Assembly (NCBI GenBank): GCA_035543115.1
Contig: DATKKF010000066.1
Location: 47,031-111,030 of the forward strand
Reading direction: 5' to 3'
From: RPRB01 sp035543115
GTDB lineage: Bacteria > Myxococcota > Myxococcia > Myxococcales > Myxococcaceae
DNA: 64,000 nt
Shown here: piece after piece, positions 49,809 to 58,223 of the stretch
How the letters are laid out: each line of letters starts with the position of its first letter
How positions within the stretch are numbered: the first letter of the stretch is position 1
Program-made: the position numbers and the translations under genes
The notes under the pieces: generated by a model
Told to the model about the DNA's origin: nothing
Databases searched by the model: none
Seen by the model: the letters and a program-made list of their open reading frames with translations, nothing else

Positions 49809-50639
49809 TCAAGCAGACACTTCTGCCCGTAACGGAAGCGTCACATCCGACAGGCCGCGGGCGAAGAGCTCCCGGTGGCCGAGCTCGGGCGCGCGCTCGA
49901 GCCGCTCCGCGCGCACCACGTCGCGGAGCAGCACCGTGCCCTCGGGGAGCTCGCGGATCGAGAGCAGGCCGCGCTCGATGCGGAGCGACTCCGACAAGGG
50001 CACGTGCGGCGCCACCAGCCACGCGTCGTGCAGCGCCGGCATGGTGCAGGCGAGGACCCGGACGTCCGGGCCGCGGCCAGGGGCGACCTCCTCCACCGCC
50101 AGTCGAAGATCGTGCCCCTCGGGCGGAGCGAAGAGCGCGGCCACGTCGGCCTCGCCGCCGAGCAGCGCCTGGATGCAGGCCTGGTAGCTCCCGAGGAACA
50201 GCTGCTGGCCGAAGAGCCGCCCCGGCTCGAGCCCGCGCTCCCTCAGCCAGGCGAGCGGAAGGAGATGTCCGGCGAGCGACGTCCGATCCACCCAGGCCGC
50301 GGTGCTGCCCCCCAGCGTCTCGAGCTGCAGGCTCGAGTCGGACCGCACCAGCAGCGCCGAGCGGGACCGCACCGAGCCGCGCCGCAGCGGCCGGACCATC
50401 ACCCGCGCCCCGAGCGCCTCGGCGCGGGCCGCCACCAGCGGCGGGGCCCAGGCGGCGTCCACCTCGCCGCGGCGGATCGCTTCGGTGAGCCCGTCGTACT
50501 CGGGGAACACCACCACCGAGACCTGGCGGCCCACGATGCCGGAGAGGACACGGGTGAGCCGGCTCGCGGCACCGGGGGCCGGCGCGACGGGGAGCGACGA
50601 GGGCAAGCCGAGGCGGAAGGCGCTGCGCGGGGCGGTCAC
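49809..50639 (-). CDS. PhnD-like solute-binding domain protein without signal peptide
   Basis: 276 residues from GTG at 50639 (GGAG 5 nt upstream). FRLGLPSSLPVAPAPGAASRLTRVLSGIVGRQVSVVVFPEYDGLTEAIRRGEVDAAWAPPLVAARAEA is the periplasmic-binding-protein type 2 fold of PhnD. FGQQLFLGSYQACIQALLGGEADVAALFAP and LSIRELPEGTVLLRDVV complete it. There is no hydrophobic leader, so it is probably cytoplasmic and may sense a small molecule, not feed a transporter; no ABC genes are adjacent. Confidence 0.78.
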   Translation of the reverse strand: MTAPRSAFRLGLPSSLPVAPAPGAASRLTRVLSGIVGRQVSVVVFPEYDGLTEAIRRGEVDAAWAPPLVAARAEALGARVMVRPLRRGSVRSRSALLVRSDSSLQLETLGGSTAAWVDRTSLAGHLLPLAWLRERGLEPGRLFGQQLFLGSYQACIQALLGGEADVAALFAPPEGHDLRLAVEEVAPGRGPDVRVLACTMPALHDAWLVAPHVPLSESLRIERGLLSIRELPEGTVLLRDVVRAERLERAPELGHRELFARGLSDVTLPLRAEVSA

Positions 50640-50653
50640 GTGCTCTCCATCGT

Positions 50654-51481
50654 TCAACCGACCTCGGACCGGAGCCGAGCGACCTCGTCGTCGGCGAGCC
50701 CGAAGGTGGCCTGGAGCATGTCCAGGATGCGGAGCTCGGCCGCGGACGGCTTGCCCGAAGACTGGGCGATGCGCACCGCGAGCCCGAAGGCGCGCGCCCG
50801 CTGGGCATGCGTGGTGAGCCCGTGGGCGAGCACCCGGAGCCTCTCGGGAAGCCCCTGCTCGGCCAGCGCCTGCACCGAGGCGCTGAGGTACGACTGGGCG
50901 CGCGCGGCGTCGATCTCCTGGAACAGCGGGTCCGAGGCCAGGGACTCGATGAGCGCGCGCGACTCGGCGGACTTGACCTTCCCGTCGGCGGCGGTCACCA
51001 GGACCATCACCTCGGCGTAGAGGCGCTCCAGCGGCTCGCCGAGGACCTCGTTCAGCGACCGGCCGGACTCGACCACGTCCACCAGCTCGGCCACCTCGTC
51101 CTCGGAGATGCCCAGCGCGGCCTGGAAGGTCTTGAGCAGCCCCAGCTCGGCCCGGGTGGCTCGCTGGTCGGCGAGGGCGATGGCGGCGGCGAGCCCGAAG
51201 GCGAGGAGGCGGTTCTGGTGGGTGGGGAGGCGATCGCGGAGGCGCTGGAGGATGGCCTCCAGGCTCGACTCCGAGGCGAGCCGCTTCACGCTCTTCTCGA
51301 CGAGATCGCTGATCTCCTCGGGTCTGGTGCCGTCGAACTCGGGCCGCTCGAGCACCCGGCGGAGCAGCGCCTGGATGGACCCCTCGGTGAGCTGTCCGTC
51401 GGCCATGGCCGCCAGGAGCATCACCTCCACCAGGGCGGCGTTGCGGTCGGTCCGGGTGGTGCCGGCGGTCTCGGGACTCAT
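50654..51481 (-). CDS. Double TerB-like domain protein
   Basis: 275 residues in two similar helical halves. Each has the TerB-type acidic pattern: VEVMLLAAMADGQLTEGSIQAL (N-half) and AEVMVLVTAADGKVKSAESRAL (C-half), with AFGLAAAIALADQRATRAELGLLKTFQAALGISEDEV and AFGLAVRIAQSSGKPSAAELRILDMLQATFGLADDEV closing the halves. TerB domains bind divalent metal and occur in tellurite resistance and envelope-stress systems. ATG overlaps the ttcA stop (ATGA); 14 nt before the PhnD-like gene. Confidence 0.8.
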   Translation of the reverse strand: MSPETAGTTRTDRNAALVEVMLLAAMADGQLTEGSIQALLRRVLERPEFDGTRPEEISDLVEKSVKRLASESSLEAILQRLRDRLPTHQNRLLAFGLAAAIALADQRATRAELGLLKTFQAALGISEDEVAELVDVVESGRSLNEVLGEPLERLYAEVMVLVTAADGKVKSAESRALIESLASDPLFQEIDAARAQSYLSASVQALAEQGLPERLRVLAHGLTTHAQRARAFGLAVRIAQSSGKPSAAELRILDMLQATFGLADDEVARLRSEVG

Positions 51482-52287
51482 GCTGCGTCTCGCTCCTTCT
51501 CCGGGGCGGCGCCGAGGGCCGCGAAGTCGAAGAGCGCGCGGTCGGCGAGGTGGGACGGACGCACGTTGCCCATCGCCGAGAGGATGCTGCTGCGGACGGT
51601 GGGGATCTCGGTCTCGAGGTCGTCGAGCAGCCGCTTCATCCGCTTGCGCTGCAGCTGCTCCTGGGTCCCGCAGAGGTCGCAGGGCATGATCGGGAAGCGC
51701 TTCGCCGCCGCGAATTCGGCGATCTCCGCCTCCGGGGCGTAGATCAGCGGACGGATGACGGTGTTCCGGCCGTCCTCGGAGCGGAGGATGGGCGGCATCC
51801 CCCGCAGCGTCCCGGCGAAGAAGAGGTTGAGGAGCAGCGTCTCGGCCGCGTCGTCCCGGTGGTGGCCGAGGGCGATCTTGTTGCAGCCGAGCTCCACCGC
51901 CGCGTTGTAGAGGATTCCCCGCCGCAGGCGCGAGCAGACGGTGCACATCGTCTTGCCGGGCGGCGTCTTCTCCAGGACGATGGAGTAGGTGTCCTCGCGG
52001 AGCAGCCGGAACGGAACGCCCTGGGCGGCGAAGTGATCGACCAGCTGCTGGCCGGGGAAGCCGGGGTGCCCCTGGTCGAGGGTCACCGCCACGAGCTCGA
52101 AGCGCACCGGGGCCCGCCGCTGGAGGATGCGGAGCAGCTCCAGCAGGGTGTGCGAGTCCTTGCCCCCCGACACTCCGACCATGATGCGATCGCCCTCGGC
52201 GACGAGGCCGAAGTCGGCGATGGCCCGGCCCACGTGGCCGAGCAGGCTCTTCTCCAGGCGTGATCCGGTGTCCACGGCGGGCGGCAT
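51478..52287 (-). CDS. ttcA: tRNA 2-thiocytidine synthetase TtcA
   Basis: 269 residues. PP-loop GVSGGKDSHTLLELL, PPGKTMCTVCSRLRRG and CDLCGTQEQLQRKRMKRLL supply the ATP site and the two CxxC pairs that hold the 4Fe-4S cluster; LGHHRDDAAETLLLNLFFAGTLRGMPP is typical. It thiolates cytidine 32 in certain tRNAs. Heads a four-gene operon with TerB, PhnD-like and GtrA genes. ATG at 52287; 33 nt from the divergent RNase D gene. Confidence 0.93.
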   Translation of the reverse strand: MPPAVDTGSRLEKSLLGHVGRAIADFGLVAEGDRIMVGVSGGKDSHTLLELLRILQRRAPVRFELVAVTLDQGHPGFPGQQLVDHFAAQGVPFRLLREDTYSIVLEKTPPGKTMCTVCSRLRRGILYNAAVELGCNKIALGHHRDDAAETLLLNLFFAGTLRGMPPILRSEDGRNTVIRPLIYAPEAEIAEFAAAKRFPIMPCDLCGTQEQLQRKRMKRLLDDLETEIPTVRSSILSAMGNVRPSHLADRALFDFAALGAAPEKERDAA

Positions 52288-52320
52288 CCTAGAGACCTCC
52301 GCTGTAAAAGACGACCCTCC

Positions 52321-53463
52321 GTGACCCCCTTCAGCCAGCCCATCCACGATGTGACGGATCCCGCCGGGATGGACGCCGTCGTCCAGGCGCTCGAGCCGGA
52401 GCCGCTCTTCGCCGTCGACCTCGAGGCGGACGCGATGCACGCGTTCCGCGCGCGGCTGTGCTTCCTGCAGATCGGCACCGACCGCGGCATCTGGCTCCTG
52501 GACACGCTGGCCTCCGGGGTGGAGGCCGGGGCCGTGGCGGGCCTGTTCGCCGACCCGCTCCGGACCAAGGTGTTCCACGCCGCCCAGGGGGACCTCCAGT
52601 TCCTCGCCGAGGCGGGCGTGCGGGTCCGTGGTCTCTTCGACACCCACCGCGCGGCCACCCTGCTCGGCTGGCCCAAGGTGGGGCTCGCGGACCTGGTCTC
52701 CGAGCGGCTGGGAGTGACCCTGGACAAGGCGCACCAGCAGTCGGACTTCTCCATGCGGCCGCTGCCCCCGCAGATGCGGAGCTACATCGCCGACGACGTG
52801 CGCTACCTCAGCGAGCTCGGCCGGCTGGTGAGCGCGGCGGTGGTGGCGGCGGACATCGTCGAGGAGGTGCAGCTCGACTGCGAGCGGCTGACCGACGAGG
52901 CGGTGGCGCGTCCGGCGGTGGCCCCGCTGGCGGTCAAGGTTCCGCGCACCCTGCCCCCGGCGGAGCAGGCCTTCCAGCTCGCCGCCGGAGCGCGGCTCCA
53001 CGCCCTCCGGCTCGCCTGGGCGGAGGCGGCGGACGTGCCGATGGGACGGATGCTGTCCAACTCGGCCATCCAGGAGCTGGTGACCCGGCCGCCGAAGGAC
53101 CGCCGGGCGCTCTCCCGCACCCAGGGAGTGCGCGGCCAGGTGGTGCGTGAGCACGGGGACGAGGTGCTGGCGGTGCTCGCCGAGCTCCGGGCGGCGGCCG
53201 AGCGCGGTGAGCTCCCGGCCCCGCCGGCGCCCTCGCGCGACCCCGGCCGGCGCGGGCGCGAGGAGGCCCTGAAGAACCTCCGAGCGGCGAAGGCCGCCGA
53301 GCGCGGGGTCACCCCGAGCGTGGTGCTCCCCAACCCCCTGGTGGAGCAGCTCGCGGCGACTCCGCCGGTGGACCTCGGGGCCCTCTCACGGGTGCCGTAC
53401 CTCGGTGAGAAGCGAGTGCGGCTCTACGGCGAGGAGCTGCTCCGGGTGCTGGCGGACGCCTGA
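52321..53463 (+). CDS. rnd: RNase D-like 3'-5' exoribonuclease
   Basis: 380 residues from GTG. DEDDy exonuclease motifs: FAVDLEADAMH (Asp, Glu), FHAAQGDLQFL (Asp) and SYIADDVRYLSEL (Tyr and Asp). GLADLVSERLGVTLDKAHQQSDFSMRPL is the RNase D spacer block. An HRDC domain follows (LAAGARLHALRLAWAEAADVPMGRMLSNSAIQEL), and a second one is suggested at the C-terminus (LSRVPYLGEKRVRLYGEELLRVL). Acts in tRNA 3' maturation; lying next to ttcA makes a tRNA-themed divergent pair. Confidence 0.9.
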   Translation: MTPFSQPIHDVTDPAGMDAVVQALEPEPLFAVDLEADAMHAFRARLCFLQIGTDRGIWLLDTLASGVEAGAVAGLFADPLRTKVFHAAQGDLQFLAEAGVRVRGLFDTHRAATLLGWPKVGLADLVSERLGVTLDKAHQQSDFSMRPLPPQMRSYIADDVRYLSELGRLVSAAVVAADIVEEVQLDCERLTDEAVARPAVAPLAVKVPRTLPPAEQAFQLAAGARLHALRLAWAEAADVPMGRMLSNSAIQELVTRPPKDRRALSRTQGVRGQVVREHGDEVLAVLAELRAAAERGELPAPPAPSRDPGRRGREEALKNLRAAKAAERGVTPSVVLPNPLVEQLAATPPVDLGALSRVPYLGEKRVRLYGEELLRVLADA

Positions 53464-53593
53464 CCGTGAGTCGAGCGGGGTGCGCGGCTCGGGGCAGCTC
53501 GCTCCGACGGCGAGACTCCCGGCCGGAAAGGCCTTGGTCTTCGCTGGGACTGGACTGCTGCTTGCTTTCGAGCCTCGCTGCGGGGGGAAGCGG

Positions 53594-54400
53594 ATGCGGA
53601 TCTGCGCGTTCTTGCTGCTGGTCGGGTCGGTGGGCTGCTCGGGGTGTTCGGGGGGTGAGACTCCGGCATCCCCGGACGAGGACGCCTCCGCGGGCGGCCG
53701 GGACGACGGCATCTGGTCGCCCGACCGGGGAGCCGGAATCGAGGTCCTGGAGCGTGGCCGGAGCTTGCCGCCAGCCCACGTCGGCGACGCTGCCGAGCTG
53801 CGGCCCGATGCGGGAGCCGGACCGTTCACCGACATGCGGGTGCACGTCGACCTGAGCGGGCAGGTCCGCACAGCGCCGTGCGCCGTCCCCAGCGGGAGCT
53901 ACTGCGATGGCTTCGCGGTGGTCGACGGAAGCGGGCGAGCCATCGCCGTCGACACCTACGCGTACCTCGGAGCGAAGCCGAGCTGTCGATCCCGCTGGGC
54001 GGAGGGTACGCGGGTGGCATCCCTCTCCGGCATCTGGCAGCAGCGCACATCGGGCAGCACGGCGCTCTCGGTGCTGGCGCTCGCCAGCTGCGACGGCCTG
54101 GATGGGCCCGAGCCGCCCAGCGGAACGCCTGCCCCCTCCTCGGATGAGGTGCACCAGCTCGTGTCGGGCTGGCTGCCGGGACGGCGCGTCTCGGTCCGTG
54201 GCGTGGTGGTCGCGCGGTGGAAGAGCAGCTCGGGGGCGTTCGGCTTCGCGCTGCAGGATCCCGATGGCGCGCCGGCGAGCGGTGTGCGGGTGGTCCGGTC
54301 CCGGACCTCACCGGTCCCAGCCAGCGCTCCGGAGGTTGGCGACTGGGTCCGGGTGACGGCAGAGACCTCCCGAAGCGAGGAGCACGTGCTCGGGCTCTGA
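53594..54400 (+). CDS. Hypothetical lipoprotein
   Basis: 268 residues. Signal peptide ICAFLLLVGSVGC gives lipobox Cys15, with a second Cys following. The mature start is Ser/Gly/Asp-rich (ETPASPDEDASAGGRDD). Two beta-rich parts follow: THVHVDLSGQ-like (MRVHVDLSGQVRTAPCAVPSGSYCDGFAVVD) and VSVRGVVVARWKSSSGAFGFALQDPDGAPASGVRVVRS, the latter OB-fold-like, as in proteins that describe nuclease/phosphatase-associated binding domains. Function unknown. GGGGGGAAG just upstream of the ATG. Confidence 0.65.
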   Translation: MRICAFLLLVGSVGCSGCSGGETPASPDEDASAGGRDDGIWSPDRGAGIEVLERGRSLPPAHVGDAAELRPDAGAGPFTDMRVHVDLSGQVRTAPCAVPSGSYCDGFAVVDGSGRAIAVDTYAYLGAKPSCRSRWAEGTRVASLSGIWQQRTSGSTALSVLALASCDGLDGPEPPSGTPAPSSDEVHQLVSGWLPGRRVSVRGVVVARWKSSSGAFGFALQDPDGAPASGVRVVRSRTSPVPASAPEVGDWVRVTAETSRSEEHVLGL

Positions 54401-54452
54401 GACTGACCCACCCTTGCACGTGGCGAGGAGGCCGAGCTCGGGCGAGCGGCTC

Positions 54453-55961
54453 TCAAGGCCCGGGCAGCGACCGGCCGGAGAGCGCGGCGTACTTCGCGCG
54501 CAGATAGGTCAGGAAGTCCACGTCGGTCAGGCCGTGCCCGGTGACCGCCTGCACCCGCTCCTCGGCGGAGCCGCGGGCCCCATGCCGGTGGATGTGCTCA
54601 CCGAGCCAGGCGCGCAGCGAGCCCACCTCGCCCCGGGCCACCTCGTCCCAGAGGGTGGGGAGCGCCCGCTCGGCGGCGCGCATCAGTGATGCCGAGTACA
54701 GGTTCCCGAGCGCGTAGGTCGGGAAGTAGCCGAACTCGCCGTGGGCCCAGTGGATGTCCTGGAGCACCCCGTCCACGTCGTCCCGGGGACGGAGCCCCAC
54801 GGTACGCTCCATCTCGGCGTTCCAGGCCTCGGGCAGGTCCTCCACCGCCAGCTCGTCCCGGAGCAGCCGCACCTCCAGCGCCGTGCGAAGCACGATGTGC
54901 AGATTGTAGGTGACCTCGTCGGCCTCCACCCGGATGGGCGAGCGCTGAACACGGTTGATGGCGCGGTGGAACTGGTCGAGCTCTGCGCCGGCGAGGGCCT
55001 CGGGGAACGCCGCCTTCAGCCGCGGGTAGAGGAATCCCCAGAAGGGGAGACTCCGGCCCACCAGGTTTTCCCAGAGCCGCGACTGCGACTCGTGCAGCCC
55101 CATCGACGGCGCGGCGGCGAGCGGTGTCCGGTGGTCCGCCGGGCGAAAACCCTGCTCGTACAGCCCGTGCCCGAACTCGTGGAGGGTGCCGAACACGGCC
55201 GGCGAGGGGTTGCTCGGGTCAATGCGGGTGGTGAGGCGGACGTCGGTGGGGTGCGTCCCGCCGGTGAAGGGGTGGACGCTCCGGTCCTGCCTTCCGGCGC
55301 GGAGGTCGAAGCCCAGCAGCTCGAGCAGCTGCAGAGTGAAGCGCCACTGCTGGTCGGGGTCGAAGAGGCGCCCGTCGAAGATCTCCGGTCCCCCGACGGC
55401 CCCGTCGAGAGCGTCCACCAGCGGGACGAGCGCCGCGCGGAGCCGCTCCAGCACCGGGAGCAGCCGGGCGGTGGTCATCTCCGGCTCGAAGTGGTCGAGC
55501 AGCGCGTCGTACCGCTCGCCCCCATGCCCGATGGCATCGGCCTGCTCGCGCCGAAGGTCGAGGAGCCGCGCCAGGGCCGGGGCGAAGGGGGCGAAGGCGC
55601 GCTCGGTCCGGGCCTGGCGCCAGGCCTCGAGCCCGGTGGCCTGCGCCTCGGCCAGGGCCCGGACCAGCGCCTCGGGGACCCGCACCGCATGGTCTCGCTC
55701 CCGCCGGAACACCTTGAGCATCGCCCGGGTGTCGGCGTCGAGCTCGGTCCTCTCGGCCCGCTCGAGCCAGTCCCCCACCTCGGGCGCCACCAGCCGCTGG
55801 TGGTAGAGGCCCTGGAGCGTCGCCAGCTGGGCGCCGCGGGCCGGCCCCGCCTTGGAGGGAAGGTACGTCTCCTGGTCCCAGCTCATCAGGCCGAGGATTC
55901 CCCCCAGGTCCTTCAGCTCGTGCATGCGCGCGCGGAGCGCGTCCAGGGCCGGTTCAGACAC
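54453..55961 (-). CDS. M32 carboxypeptidase (Taq type)
   Basis: 502 residues from GTG. The zinc motif HEFGH (His261, Glu262, His265) is followed by the M32 blocks GLYEQGF, GLHESQSRLWEN, RVEADEVTYNLHIVLR and WNAEMERTVGLRPRDDVDGVLQDIHWAHGEFGYFPTYALGNLYSA. Near the start, GLMSWDQETYLP and RGAQLATLQGLYH are also typical. A cytoplasmic metallocarboxypeptidase that trims C-terminal residues. Starts earlier in the same frame are not protein-like. Confidence 0.93.
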   Translation of the reverse strand: MSEPALDALRARMHELKDLGGILGLMSWDQETYLPSKAGPARGAQLATLQGLYHQRLVAPEVGDWLERAERTELDADTRAMLKVFRRERDHAVRVPEALVRALAEAQATGLEAWRQARTERAFAPFAPALARLLDLRREQADAIGHGGERYDALLDHFEPEMTTARLLPVLERLRAALVPLVDALDGAVGGPEIFDGRLFDPDQQWRFTLQLLELLGFDLRAGRQDRSVHPFTGGTHPTDVRLTTRIDPSNPSPAVFGTLHEFGHGLYEQGFRPADHRTPLAAAPSMGLHESQSRLWENLVGRSLPFWGFLYPRLKAAFPEALAGAELDQFHRAINRVQRSPIRVEADEVTYNLHIVLRTALEVRLLRDELAVEDLPEAWNAEMERTVGLRPRDDVDGVLQDIHWAHGEFGYFPTYALGNLYSASLMRAAERALPTLWDEVARGEVGSLRAWLGEHIHRHGARGSAEERVQAVTGHGLTDVDFLTYLRAKYAALSGRSLPGP

Positions 55962-56062
55962 AGTCCCCCGCAGTGTGACCGCCCGGGTGCCCCACGGGCA
56001 ACGGACGTCTCCACGGGCCTTGCACCCGGCGCCGTCGACCGGCACGGTGCCGGCCGCTCCCG

Positions 56063-56602
56063 ATGGCCAACGTGCTCAAGCCGCTGCTCGATGACGAGGA
56101 TGAGCGCGCCTTCCTCCGCTTGCTCGCCCAGACCCCGTACGAGGTGTACCCCCGTCGCGTGCCTCCGGACTGGAAGCCGTTCCTCGCCACGCCCGAGGCG
56201 CACGACCGGCTCCCGCCCGAGCTGTACCTGGCCGCGGCGGACCTCGGCCCGGTGCTCGTCGACCGGGTGAAGCGCGGGCCGGACCGGGGGCACTGGCGGG
56301 TCGACGAGGTGCGCTCACCGGTGGTGTTCTGGGAGCGTTCGCACCTCGACGACGACGGAGCGCTCGTCGCCGGCGAGCTGTGGGCCGAGCTGGACGTCAC
56401 GCCCCAGACCGGGCGCCGGGATGCGGTGCCGGATCGGTTCCGGCGGCGGTTCGCGGACCTGGAGGCCTGGCTGAAGAAGACCTGCCGGAGGAGCGAGCCG
56501 GTGGGTTGGCTCATCGGACCCTCGGCGGCACGGCGGGCCCGCGAGGGGCTGGTGCTCCGCGCCGCCGGTCACCGCGGCGAGGTGCTGCGACCGTTTCGCT
56601 GA
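56063..56602 (+). CDS. Conserved-looking hypothetical protein
   Basis: 179 residues, ATG start. No signal peptide or membrane helix. It reads as a compact soluble protein: LKPLLDDEDERAFLRLLAQTPYEVYPRRVPPDW, FWERSHLDDDGALVAGELWAELDVT, then FRRRFADLEAWLKKTCRRSEPVGWLIGPSAARRAREGLVLR. The charged linker and the Trp-Leu-(Lys)2 end resemble uncharacterised myxobacterial proteins. Function not recognised. Divergent from the M32 gene across about 100 nt. Confidence 0.7.
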   Translation: MANVLKPLLDDEDERAFLRLLAQTPYEVYPRRVPPDWKPFLATPEAHDRLPPELYLAAADLGPVLVDRVKRGPDRGHWRVDEVRSPVVFWERSHLDDDGALVAGELWAELDVTPQTGRRDAVPDRFRRRFADLEAWLKKTCRRSEPVGWLIGPSAARRAREGLVLRAAGHRGEVLRPFR

Positions 56603-56981
56603 ACCCGCGAGTTCAGCGGCGACGATCGTTGCGGCGCCGCACCCACACCGGCGCCGGTCGACCCACCAGGCTCAGCAGCAGCAGCGCTGCGGCGGCCGCG
56701 AGCGGGGCGAGGAGGTCCGACGGAGACACCGGAAGGGTCGACGTGGCAGCGAGAAGCACCGGGGAAACGTCCTTTCGACCTGCGAGCAATGTCGATTCCA
56801 GATCACTTCCGGGGCCGCCGTCCAGCCACCCCCTCACAAAGGTGTTTCCGGGACTCCTCGGATCCGATCCACACCCACATCACAATGTTCTCCCGACCTC
56901 GGAGCAGGGCGCGCGCTCCCGGGCCCCGCCGGTGCACGGCGGTGGGCTCCGCGCCGCCCGTCAGGAGATCGGACCGCAGTC
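56603..56981. other. 379-nt gap with one doubtful small membrane ORF
   Basis: The gap between two plus-strand genes holds no certain gene. On the minus strand a frame from GTG 56837 (or GTG 56759, 48 residues) to 56613 encodes a hydrophobic segment LLAPLAAAAALLLLSLVG followed by an Arg-rich end (VRRRNDRRR). That is compatible with a tiny membrane protein but has no ribosome site. The right half (56770-56900) is less GC-rich and may hold the promoter of the glycosyltransferase operon. Confidence 0.3.
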
Positions 56982-58223
56982 ATGGCCACCCTCGGACTCG
57001 TGCTCCTCGCCGCCGCGGTGGTGGGGGTGTCGGCGCTGGCCATCATGCTGGGCCTGACCGTCTGGCACGTGCGCCGGCCGGGGCTGGTGCCCACCACCTG
57101 GCCCGGCATCTCGGTGCTCAAGCCACTCTGCGGGGCTGACGACGAGCTGGCGGCGAACCTCGCCTCCTTCGCCGAGCTGCCCTACACCGGCGAGTACGAG
57201 GTCATCCTCGGTGTGCGCTCACCCGAGGACGCGGCGTGGCCCGTGGCCGAGGAGGCGGTGCGCCGCTGGCCGCACCGGATGCGTCTGGTGCAGCAGAACG
57301 GAGAAGTGGGCCTCAACCCGAAGGTGAACCAGCTCGTGGGAATGGCGCGGGCGGCGCGGCACGACCTCCTGGTGGTCAGCGACTCCAACATCCGCGTGCC
57401 CGGGGCGTACCTCGCGGACATCGCCGCGCACCTGGCCCGGCCCGGCGTGGGCTGCGTCACCCATCCCATCGGCGGCGCGGGGCAGCGGACCCTCGGCGCC
57501 TTCCTGGACAACGTCCACCTCGCCTCGACCGTGGCGACGGGCATGGTCGCCGCGAAGCGGGTGGCCGGAAAGCCCCTGGTGGTGGGGAAGTCGATGGCGC
57601 TCTGGCGGCACGACCTCGAGCTGCTCGGAGGCTTCGAGTCGGTGGCCAACGTGCTCGCCGAGGATCATGCGCTGGGCAACCGCATCCGCCGCGAGCTGCA
57701 CGCGGGGGTGGCGGTCTCCAGCCTGCCGGTGTGGAACATCGCGGTGGAGAAGAGCGTGGGGCACTTCTTCCGCCGGTACCTCCGCTGGAGCGTCATCCAC
57801 CGGACGGCAATCAGCTTCCCCGCCTACCTCGCCGAGTCGCTGCTCAACCCCATCCCGCTGGCGGTCATCGGCTACGCGCTCCGGCCGACGTCCGGGGCGG
57901 CGACCACCCTCGCGGTGTGCGCGGTGCTCAAGCCCACCCTGGACGCGGTGGCCTTCAGCCGGCTCCGGCGCGAGCTGTTCAGCTGGCGGGCCTTCGGGGT
58001 GGTGTGGGTGAAGGACCTGCTCCTCTTCGTCACCTGGGTGCACGGGCTGTTCGCGCGCACCGTGGTCTGGCGCGGGAATCGGCTCCGGGTCCACTCGGGG
58101 AGCCGGCTGGTGCCGCTCGCGAATCCGACGCCGTCCGGAGATCCCTCTGTCACCGGTTTCTCCGAGAAGTTGCCACCGCTCCACGGCCCTGCCGCGGCCC
58201 TGATGTCAGATCTCAGGGCATGA
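56982..58223 (+). CDS. GT21 glycosyltransferase, ceramide glucosyltransferase/HpnI-like
   Basis: 413 residues. N-terminal helix (LGLVLLAAAVVGVSALAIMLGL), then PGISVLKPLCGADDELAANLASF, NPKVNQLVGMARAARHDLLVVSDSNIRVP (D1/D2 motifs), EDHALGNRI (D3) and FFRRYLRWSVIHRT with the (Q/R)xxRW motif, plus C-terminal membrane helices (LNPIPLAVIGYALRP, FGVVWVKDLLLFVTWVHGLFA). These are features of ceramide glucosyltransferase and HpnI. It would transfer a sugar from a nucleotide donor to a lipid on the inner membrane; myxobacteria make sphingolipids, so a ceramide acceptor is possible. Overlaps the next gene (ATGA). Confidence 0.88.
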   Translation: MATLGLVLLAAAVVGVSALAIMLGLTVWHVRRPGLVPTTWPGISVLKPLCGADDELAANLASFAELPYTGEYEVILGVRSPEDAAWPVAEEAVRRWPHRMRLVQQNGEVGLNPKVNQLVGMARAARHDLLVVSDSNIRVPGAYLADIAAHLARPGVGCVTHPIGGAGQRTLGAFLDNVHLASTVATGMVAAKRVAGKPLVVGKSMALWRHDLELLGGFESVANVLAEDHALGNRIRRELHAGVAVSSLPVWNIAVEKSVGHFFRRYLRWSVIHRTAISFPAYLAESLLNPIPLAVIGYALRPTSGAATTLAVCAVLKPTLDAVAFSRLRRELFSWRAFGVVWVKDLLLFVTWVHGLFARTVVWRGNRLRVHSGSRLVPLANPTPSGDPSVTGFSEKLPPLHGPAAALMSDLRA

